Assembly (NCBI GenBank): GCA_022497155.1
Contig: MU385746.1
Coordinates: 434,001 to 498,000, forward strand
Source: Whalleya microplaca
Taxonomy: Eukaryota; Ascomycota; Sordariomycetes; Xylariales; Xylariaceae
DNA: 64,000 nucleotides
Direction of reading: 5' to 3'
Shown here: positions 55,948-64,000 of the stretch, in pieces
Position numbering within the stretch: the stretch's first letter is position 1
Layout: each line of letters opens with the position of its first letter
Position numbers and translations under genes: made by a program
Notes under the pieces: generated by a model
What the model was told of the DNA's origin: nothing
Database searches by the model: none
The model's input: the letters and a program-made list of their open reading frames with translations, nothing else

Positions 55948-57349
55948 CTAGCCAAAGATGTACATCTGGTCGGTGGGGAAGTACTAGATACGGACGTACG
56001 GATTAGCAAATTACTCGTAACACTCAAGCTGTATTCCACATCGGGAGTTGTCGACAGGCAAAGCAATACATCCAAGGGCATCGGCAAAGTGCACGATGAC
56101 AAGGGAGGCTTCTGGAGACAACTTACATTGGACGGCTTGTTGAAACGGATTCCCCTGTCCTTCGCGGTGATGCTGTCGATATCGGCCTGCTCCAGGTCAA
56201 AGCCGGTGCAGTCCAAATTCTGCGCCATGACCTCAACACGGCTGGTCTTAGGAATAACAGCGAGGCCGCGCTGGGTGGCCCAGCGCAGCAGGATCTGCGA
56301 GGGCTGCTTCCCGTACTTGGCGGCGAGGCCCGTGATGAGGTCGTCCTTCATGAGCGGCACCAGGGCCTCGGCCTGCGCGAAGCCGAACTCGAGGAACGAG
56401 GCCGGCCCGAACGACGAGTACGCCGTCAGCGCGACGCCCTCGGCCCGGCACAGCGCCACCAGGTCCGCCTGCACCAGGTACGGGTGGTGCTCGACCTGCA
56501 GCGCCGCAGGGCGGATCGCCGCGTACCGCAGCACGTCGTACAGCAGCTGCGCCTGGAAGTTGGACACGCCGATCGAGCGCGCCAGCCCCGCGCCGACCAG
56601 GGACTCCATCGCCGCCCACGTCACGTGCATCGGCGTCTTGCTCTTGACGATCCGCGACGCGCCGTCGAAGTGCCACCCCGGCGGGTACCGCACGGACGGG
56701 TCCACGTACGCGAGCGCCCCCGGGAAGTGGATCAGGTACAGGTCGAAGTAGGCGAGGCCCCAGTCCGCAAGCGAGCGCCGGCACGCCGGCTCCACCCGCT
56801 CGCCGTCCTCGAACACCGGCCACAGCTTCGACGTGATGAACAGGTCCTCGCGCGTCACGAGGCCCTCCTTGATCGCGCGCGCCACGCCCTCGCCGCACTC
56901 CTTCTCGTTGCCGTAGTCTGGAGGGAAAAATCGCAGATTAGTTAGGTAACGCGCGAGAGAGAGCTGAGTCAGGAATATCGCTGCTCTGGCTGGGGCAGGT
57001 CTACGCGAGCGAGCGCTTGGCTGCTCGCGCGAACCGCCCCGAGATGGAGACAGGGGTACCCTGCACCGCGGGGTACGGGGTAATGAGAGCGAGGGGGAGG
57101 GGTCCTGCTGCTGCTTGGTCTCGCGCCAGGCGCGACAGACATACGAGAAACTATTCTCGTACTCTCGACGCGACGGCGGAAGAAGAGGATTCATTATGTT
57201 GACTTACCGCAGGCGCCGTCGAACAGTCTGTAGCCGGCCTTGATGGCGTTGTAGACGGTGTCGGCGCACACAGCATTGTCGACCTTCCACAGACCAAAGC
57301 CCACCTGGGGCATCTCGTAGCCGCTGCTTAGCTTGATGGTTGGAGCCAT
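55948..57349 (-). CDS. XYL1: NAD(P)H-dependent D-xylose reductase-type aldo-keto reductase
   Basis: Reduces xylose to xylitol at the start of pentose use, or related aldehydes. Three exons, 57349-57208, 56917-56127 and 55983-55948, close to 322 residues, the usual length. The catalytic tetrad is in place: Asp 44 (LFD), Tyr 49 (DYGNE), Lys 78 (TSKLW) and His 111 (LIHFP). [12 protein letters not shown] and VEHHPYL are family signatures. The cofactor loop reads [14 protein letters not shown], where yeast enzymes have IPKSN. The C-terminal exon adds [11 protein letters not shown]. Intron 1 is 290 bp, long for this window. The middle exon is very rich in G+C and open in all six frames in places, which produces false proteins. 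Confidence 0.93.
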
Positions 57350-59753
57350 TGTGGTCGATGTTGTTGACACGAATCGCTTGGCCGTTATTGTACGGTGAGG
57401 GTGAGTTGCGATTATTCCTGTACACCTCACTGGCGTGGCAAAGCGACGGAGTGAGAATGGACGAGAAAGAAGAAAGGGGAGAGGAAGATTGGATCGCATG
57501 ATCCAAGCAGCTACAATACACCTCTTATACCTATCCAACCGTGGGGAGAGAACAAACTACCTAACCCTGCTGGATACATTACATACGTTCGAATGTTCTC
57601 TATGTATTCCGCGCATGTTGCGGAGACGGCTACTTGTAGAAAGAAAAGGAAATCACGAGAGGCTGCGTCGAAATTGACCGAGCGGTCATACGTCCCCGAG
57701 CTGATTGGCATGGATAATACTTGCGCAGGCGCTTGCTCGCCCGCGGCGCCCCCATGTAAGGGAATGGGGGTCATGACAACCTCTGATTTGTGCGTTTAAA
57801 AGGAACAATCTCGCGCCCAGGCCTCGCGCGTGACAGGTCCAATTTACAGCAGAGGGAGGGGGAAAGAATTGTCTTAGGTAGATAGGAATATGTAATAAAG
57901 CTCGTTAGCCATCGTCGGACGACGGTATCGTGTTCTCTAGCCTAGGAGCTCACGATACGCTATCGTGATTTGCTTGGAGAATGATTTCGCCGCGACCCGA
58001 TTTTGTTAACGTTAGTTCCTCTTCTGCTTCTTTGTATTTAGCCTAAATTGCTCTACAGTAGTTCGTGGGGTTCCACACTACGGCTAATTCTTCAATCGAC
58101 TATAACGCGTGATAACCCACAAAGGCCCGTATCGTATCCCACGTTCTTCGATCCTAATCTCTCAACTGATTATCTCCTGGCGTTGATCATCACGTTTGCC
58201 CACGTACGTTCTCGGGTGTGTCTAACGGTAAGCGAACAATTTACATGCCATAATTGCCAATCACATCTAGATCTGACAACAGGTGTCCTCTAATCGCCTG
58301 GATTGGATGCATTGGCTTTGTTAGAAGGCTCGACTCTGTGGCTCAAGATCTCTCATAGAAACATCGAGCGCCTCTCACCGCCAGAGTCATTCAGCTTCTC
58401 AGATTATTCGTTAGGGATAGTGTTGATCGAGTGTTTGAAAAGAAGATGCAGTTGCAAGTATGGGTCTAGCCTCGACCTCCTTTGATTGTACCGTGAGATA
58501 GCATATTTTGATGTGCTGTCTATATTTATGTCTCGTGGTGTATGTATTTCAGTGTTATCCGAAGAGAAATAGGCAATATGGTACAAGTGCAAGAAGTTCT
58601 CTAGGGCTCTTGATTACAGCTGATTGATACTATCATTCAAACGATAGCAAGATTAACTAGTGTCTTGTTATAATAGCTCTCTTAGATGTTTCATTTTAAA
58701 CTCTAATTGCTGTTATATGCACTTGATTCTTAGTAGAAAACAAGCGTCCTTGTACAATACCTCTGTTGAGGGAACAATAATTATCTAGGCATTGATGGAC
58801 ACAAATTAAGCCTGTGTTCATTGAAGTCAATCTAATGTAATTCATATATTTCGCCCATTTAATAGTGATCATTTCTAATGTTTCTGGGGTCTCAGAGGTC
58901 CAGATGAACAGAGTTGCCGTAACTATAGTGAAGAATGAACATGAAAACCCCAAAGCAATAGCAAAGTGTATGTACGACAATATTTCAACACCCATGGGAC
59001 TTTGCTTTTAGTCCTAACACGGCACATAACTTGACTGCTATATTATTCGAGTCCAAGTTCGATTTGTGGTGCTGAAGGCTCCTAGATTATGATAGAATGG
59101 CGCTGGAAGAAAAAGATATCTCAGGACCTGGGATGGTTCAAGTTGCTATCTTTAGATATCGTAGTGGAAGGTACTCGACTAGACCGAAAATCATGTACGA
59201 GATATCTTAGGCAAGCGGCCACTTCATGGCAGCAATGTATTTGCTGATGAAGTCCACGAAGAGAAGATCATGTGGGTGGATGGGTAGATCTCTCTCATTA
59301 TTTTATCTAATCATGAAAGTACTCTACAGATACAATCTCCGGTATTTGATAGCCTGCATCAGTGAGTACGGGATCAATAATAATCCCTTGTCTCCTGAGA
59401 GCAAAGAGCTCGAAGTCATTCCGAGTCGAATTCTCTGGTGTATATTCTTATGTCATAAGTAGAAATTTATTGCCTTAAATACCCCTCCTAAATTACTAAA
59501 TATTCTGGCGCGGGTAGAGACAAGAGGCGTTATTGGGATGGCTATCTACCTCTGGATGCATAGTTCCTCTGGATGCATAGTCTCGACGAGTCCCATATCG
59601 TGGGAGGAAATTAAACCATGATTGAAACCAACACATACTCTTCATGGCCATCTTCATTATTCATACAGTGAGCCGCTCCTCATTACCTATATAGCTGTCC
59701 ACGTTGATGGTTGACACAACATTAACTGTAACTCGACAATGCGCGTTCCTATC
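57350..59753. other. 2.4-kb intergenic region
   Basis: Promoter of the aldo-keto reductase, then AT-rich sequence. A minus-strand frame from ATG 58995 to 58696 (99 residues, one hydrophobic segment FAIALGFSCSFFTIVTATLF) is the only one with some structure. I leave it uncalled for lack of support. Confidence 0.45.
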
Positions 59754-60701
59754 TCATTTTCTCCTTCCCTTCCCTTTCCCCTCGAAGCTATCTCGTTCTT
59801 CATCTTCACCTTTCCGAGTGATGACCACCCAGAACGTCATAGCCCCAAGCTCTAGTGTGTAAGGAGCATCGACTTCTATCTCAGCGATATGCGTCTCTAG
59901 CGCGGCAAGCTGGCCGGCCGCGGTCGAGTCTTTGGCGGTGTGTGCAGTATCTAGCAGTTCGTTTACAGGCATTAACAGCGTCTGACTAAGCTCCGTTGAG
60001 TCTAAGAGCGCAACATTTAGCCCCCGCCGATGAAACCACTCAATATTCGCGGCCGCAGCATACGCGACAGCGCGCTCCTTAGGTGTCTGCGGCTTTTTCG
60101 CCACGGCCCCCGCCACGGCACCCGGAAGCGAGGTAATAGCCCCTACGGCGCGAATCGAGGTGGCCACGGGTAGGGCGATGGCGCCGCCCACGACACCACG
60201 GGCAGCGGCGAGGAAGTTCCCCTTCTTCGCATTGGAGCTGATAAAATTGCCCGTTGACTTGGCATGTGCCAATGTGTCTCTCCCAAAGCGCTTGGGGACA
60301 TTGCCCACATGCTGCGCTATCTCGGCGGCGTGGTTGACGGCCTTCTCCGAGACTGTTGCTGCCAAGAATCCTGACATAGTGGCAAGGAACGCGTGCCAGC
60401 TTTCCGGCGTGATGCCATGGCGTAGTAGTGATGGGGAATATGCATGAAGAAAAGGCGCTCTCGCGTCAGCCCTGACCTGAGGAATTGCGATTGGGCGTTC
60501 GATTGCACTATCGGGGGAGTATGGCGAGTATGGGGGTAGAGAGGCGTCTGAGGGGAAATCGAAGGGAGAGTCTAACGTCGGTCCTTTTGTTGGGGCCCCT
60601 GTTGATGCTTCTGCTTGATTGCCCCGAGTCGAGGAGCCAGCGATTTCTTCGTATGCTGGAAGACCCTCGCCACGTGCCTCATCTTCTTTTGATTGTCCCA
60701 T
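59754..60701 (-). CDS. unknown fungal protein, 315 residues
   Basis: Single exon from ATG 60701. The N-terminal 90 residues are acidic, Pro/Ser-rich and disordered (LPAYEEIAG, SLPPYSPYSPDS, with PPxY-like and LPxY motifs that could bind WW-type adaptors). The middle (LLRHGITPESWHAFLATMSG) and the Ala/Gly/Val-rich stretch (FLAAARGVVGGAIALPVATS) resemble a conserved fungal module with weak amphipathic or membrane-associating helices. The C-terminal part (NIEWFHRRGLNVALLDSTEL) looks folded and ends in a Lys/Arg tail. I do not recognise a named family and give no function. It is the last gene before the AT-only block. Confidence 0.75.
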   Translation of the reverse strand: MGQSKEDEARGEGLPAYEEIAGSSTRGNQAEASTGAPTKGPTLDSPFDFPSDASLPPYSPYSPDSAIERPIAIPQVRADARAPFLHAYSPSLLRHGITPESWHAFLATMSGFLAATVSEKAVNHAAEIAQHVGNVPKRFGRDTLAHAKSTGNFISSNAKKGNFLAAARGVVGGAIALPVATSIRAVGAITSLPGAVAGAVAKKPQTPKERAVAYAAAANIEWFHRRGLNVALLDSTELSQTLLMPVNELLDTAHTAKDSTAAGQLAALETHIAEIEVDAPYTLELGAMTFWVVITRKGEDEERDSFEGKGKGRRK

Positions 60702-62285
60702 TGTCCTTACTAAGATTTGTCGATGGAAAGTTATGCTAGGCTAAGGGACTGCGATTGAGATTGCTACCGACTAACGGTAAGAGGACAGGAATATGAAAGC
60801 TTGCTTGGTCTAGTAAACAGTTGTGTCAAGTTTGAAAGAAGCTTCACCGCAGTCATGATAAAAACTTCTAGTCTTATAGTCGTAGTTAGGGGGCTGAGTC
60901 GTAATGAGGGGACCTGTCAGCCTATTACTATATGCGTTAGACTTATACATGGGAGTCCCATAGGACTCCCACCAATTCCTATAGGAAGTGATAGGATTCC
61001 TATATAAGTCCCACGCTAGTGGTGAGACTCTTACGAAATTTCCCTCCCATTATATATTCCCATAAGACTTCTATAGAAAATATATATATATTAATAGGAC
61101 AGATAAGATTTCGAAATAATTATAAAATAATTAATTAAAACTTATATATTAATATAAATTAGCAAATACTTAAATACCTATATTAATAAATAATAAAGGT
61201 ATTTATATAAAATTTTATATTTTAAACGCTAATATTTCTTAAAAACTAAATGCTATTAAATTATTACTTTAATTAAGCTATAGAAAATTATTTTTTTATA
61301 GTTTTAAATTATTAACTTTTTTTTTATATCTTTCGGTTTTTTAAAACTTATCGAGCTAATATAACTTGATATTATTTTAGAGCCGTTTTTTTTTATATTA
61401 TTTAATTTTTCCGAGCTACTTTTTTACAGTATATCTGTCGTTTTAGTAAATTAGGCATATAATTTTTTAACTATACTTCTTATAAAGTTAGGAAATAATT
61501 AATAACTATTTTTATTAAAATTATATTTTTAATTTATAATATAATTCGATTAATATAAATATAAATTAAATTAGATATTAAAAATTTATTAAATTATTTT
61601 ATAATTATTTTATTAATAATTATATTTTTTATTATTTCCGTTATAATAAATTTAATTATTTTTTAAAAGCTAAATATAATAAAAGCTTGCTATTTATACT
61701 TTATATTAAATTATTAAAAAACTTCCCGGACGAGTTATTAAAAAATAGCTTTAGAAATTAAAAGGTCGGTACTTTTTTAGTAATAACAAATTTTATATAA
61801 AGTAGCGATTATAATTAAATTAATAAAATAATTATAAAATAATCTTTTTATATACCTCCTGGCTTTTATTTACGTACTTTTAGTTACCGCGCGCTAAGTA
61901 TATTAAAAATAGAAGTCTTTTTTTTTATCTATTTTTAAGGTTTTTTTTTAATTAATAAAATAAGTATTTTATAAGCTATAGTTTTACAGCCTTTTTTATT
62001 TACGGTAAATTAAATTTTTTTAAACTTAAAGTCGGTATTTTTTCTTTTTAAAAATAATAAATTTATATTAATATATCGCTATCTTTTTTCGGTAGAGTTT
62101 TTAATAATTATAATAGCAACTTTATTATTTATATCTATTTTTTTATCGTTTTTATTATTTTTATTATCGTTATTAGTTTTATAGTTAGATGCTATTTTAT
62201 TATATTTATTCCAATTATTGTTTTAAAAAATAAGATTAAAATTATTATCCGAGTTTAATATAATCTGGAATTTTTTATTATAATA

Positions 62286-62440
62286 CCGATTATTATTACT
62301 ATTTTTATTTATAGAATTATCGGTATTATTATTTTTATTTATAAAATTATCGGTATTATTATTTTTATTAGCAGAATTATCGGTATTATTATTTTTATTC
62401 GTAAGATTATCGGCATTAGTATCTTTATTTTTAGGGTTAT
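62286..62440 (-). repeat. 36-bp tandem repeat that reads as a 12-codon Asn-rich unit
   Basis: Four copies of AATTATCGGTATTATTATTT plus TTATT(T/A)(A/G)... lie head to tail. On the minus strand one frame stays open across them and about 60 bp to each side, reading repeats of NNNTDNSxNK. The 36-bp period keeps codon phase. This looks like a repetitive protein segment, perhaps of a transposon gag-like frame, altered by G-to-A change (Asp to Asn codons). Confidence 0.7.
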
Positions 62441-63036
62441 TATTATTTGTTTCGGTATTATTATCGGCGTTATTTTTAGTTATACTTTAGTTTTTTGCAA
62501 ATAATTATTTTTAAATTTAATTATCGATTTTTAGTATTAAAATTAATGTTTTTTAATTATTAAATTAAAGCTAAAGCTAAAGCTTAACTGTATTTTTTTT
62601 AATATAAGCTTTATAACTCGCGAAAATTTACGCTTTTTTTATAAAGCCTATTAATATCCGATTATTTTATAATTATTTTATTATTTTATTAAAAGGTTTA
62701 GATTATTATTATTGGCAGTTTTTTTATTTATTACCATATTTATAGATTTAGTAATATCGGTATTTTATATTATAAAGAATAAGTATATAATTATTTATTA
62801 ATTATTTAGGGGTATTTATTTTAGCTTAATTAGTAATGGAAATCGGACCTTTAAACTGGGAATTATTTAATAATATATATTAAAATCTAATTCCGGCGTT
62901 AGATTTCGAGTTATTTATTTATAATAATTAGCGAATAATTATTAGCTAGATATTTTATCTTATACCTTAAGTTAGCAGTTATTTATAAGTAGTTTTTAAA
63001 TAGTATAGTCGGTTTAATATAAATAAATATATAATT

Positions 63037-63650
63037 AAAAGTCGATTATTTTATAATTATTTCGACTAATAAAGTAAATTTAATTAAAAGCGACTATAAG
63101 AAATAATAAAAATAATAAAAATAAAAAAATAAAGTAGTTATATATAAGCTTTTTACCAATTACATTTATTTAAAAGTCGATTATTTTATAATTATTTCGA
63201 TTAATTTATTAAATTTAATTAAATGCGACCGCGGGAAATAATAAAAGTAATAAAAATAAAAAAAGTAAATTAGTTATAAGTTTTTTATTAGTTATATTTA
63301 TTTAAAAATCGATTATTTCGCGATTATTTCGATTAATTAATTAAATTTAATTAAATGCAATCGTAAGAAATAATAAAAGTAATAAAAATAAAAAAAATAA
63401 ATTAATTATATACTTACTACCGGTTATATCTACTTAAAAGTCGATTATTTTACGATTATATTAATTAATTAATTAAATTTAATTAAATGCGATTACGGGA
63501 AATAACAGGAGTAATAAAAGTAAAAAAAGTAAATTAATTATATACTTACTACCGGTTATATCTATTTAAAAATCGATTATTTCGCGATTATATTAATTAA
63601 TTAATTAAAGTTAATTAAATGCGACCGCGGGATATAATAAATATAATAGT
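63037..63650. repeat. 132-bp tandem repeat, about 4.6 copies
   Basis: Copies start at about 63037, 63172, 63304, 63436 and 63568 with AAAA(G/A)TCGATTATTT. Each contains AATTAAATGCGA(C/T)..GGGAAATAATAAAAGT and ends in GGTTATAT(C/T)TA(C/T)TT. Differences between copies are mostly C/T and G/A transitions, as under RIP. Confidence 0.9.
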
Positions 63651-63772
63651 TATAGCAAAAATTAATTAAATTATATAATATATAATATATAGTAAAAGGT
63701 ATGGTAAAAAGGGGTATAATAAGTAGGGTAAAATTAAATAAATGATTTAAAAAAGTGGGGCGTTCTAGTAAA

Positions 63773-64000
63773 AAGGAAAGAGTACTTTAAAAAATCAATT
63801 ATATATAAAAGAAAAAAGCACTTTAAAAAATCAATTATATATAAAAGGAAAGAGCACTTTAAAAAATCAATTATATATAAAAGGAAAGAGCACTTTAAAA
63901 ATTAATTATATATAAAAGGAAAAAGCATTTTAAAAAATCAATTATATATAAAAGGAAAAAGCACTTTAAAAAATTAATTATATATAAAAAGAAAAAGTAT
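63773..64000. repeat. 36-bp tandem repeat running off the window
   Basis: At least six copies of AAAGGAAAGAGCACTTTAAA followed by AAATCAATTATATATA, period 35-36 bp, continue to the last base of the window. It is separate from the 132-bp array. The true length is unknown. Confidence 0.9.

Larger units (their letters stand above)
61075..64000. repeat. AT-only block, RIP-type isochore
   Basis: From about 61075 the composition shifts abruptly from ordinary to almost pure A+T. TA dinucleotides dominate, CA/TG are scarce, and frequent stops lie in all frames, with islands of CG (CCGCGGG, TCGCG). This is the expected product of repeat-induced point mutation on transposon DNA. The left border is marked by GGGAGTCCCATAGGACTCCC, a near-palindrome at about 60950-60969. 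No intact gene is present, and the source element cannot be named. Confidence 0.85.

Noticed and set aside
56248..56945. Arg-rich frames of 150-220 codons across the aldo-keto reductase
   Set aside because: Antisense or shifted readings of exon 2; the reductase frame carries the full catalytic tetrad.
58696..58995. 99-codon frame with one hydrophobic segment
   Set aside because: A single membrane-like run in AT-rich DNA is common by chance, and no other support was seen.

Overview
The window is nuclear DNA of a filamentous ascomycete (Pezizomycotina, most likely Sordariomycetes and possibly Xylariales, although the sequence alone does not settle the order). The reasons are short GT..AG introns of about 50-100 bp, fungal-specific families (Zn2Cys6 regulator, DUF3176, Pfa5-type palmitoyltransferase, fungal GH36), micro-exons, and an abrupt AT-only block at the right end that looks like a RIP-degraded repeat isochore. 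No virus, plasmid, rRNA, tRNA or CRISPR was seen.

Layout. 1-1.9 kb: minisatellites. 1.9-12 kb (minus strand): a Pfa5-type DHHC palmitoyltransferase, a two-exon small secreted cysteine-rich protein with five 19-bp repeats in its promoter, a CTF1-like Zn2Cys6 regulator, and a DUF3176 membrane-protein gene broken by an in-frame TAG. 13.7-16.8 kb: a nine-exon secreted agmatinase-like ureohydrolase and mitoribosomal protein mS38/Cox24. 17.5 kb: a (CAAGT)19 microsatellite. 18-21 kb: an F-box/ankyrin gene destroyed by a 7-bp tandem duplication and two further frameshifts. 22-33 kb: a metabolic block with a stand-alone histidinol-dehydrogenase-family enzyme, an extended SDR, a GH36 alpha-galactosidase/raffinose-synthase-like enzyme, and the beta subunit of the mitochondrial processing peptidase. 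33.9-35.1 kb: an unknown disordered protein.

36-51 kb is gene-poor accessory DNA. It holds the wreck of a hybrid PKS-NRPS (start of a DH domain, end of a C domain, start of an A domain), two related TA-flanked MITEs (one lying inside the wreck), a SnoaL/NTF2-like protein, a BAHD-type acyltransferase and an unknown 183-residue protein. This looks like an eroded secondary-metabolite locus.

52-61 kb returns to conserved genes: a membrane-anchored alpha/beta hydrolase facing the PP1 regulator SDS22, a xylose-reductase-type aldo-keto reductase, and an unknown 315-residue protein. From about 61.07 kb to the end the DNA is almost pure A+T, with three tandem-repeat families, one of which still reads as an Asn-rich 12-codon repeat on the minus strand.

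For most spliced genes I derived exon joins by hand from frame continuity and splice consensus. Those joins are inferences, but in nine genes all phases close to a full-length protein of the expected family size.
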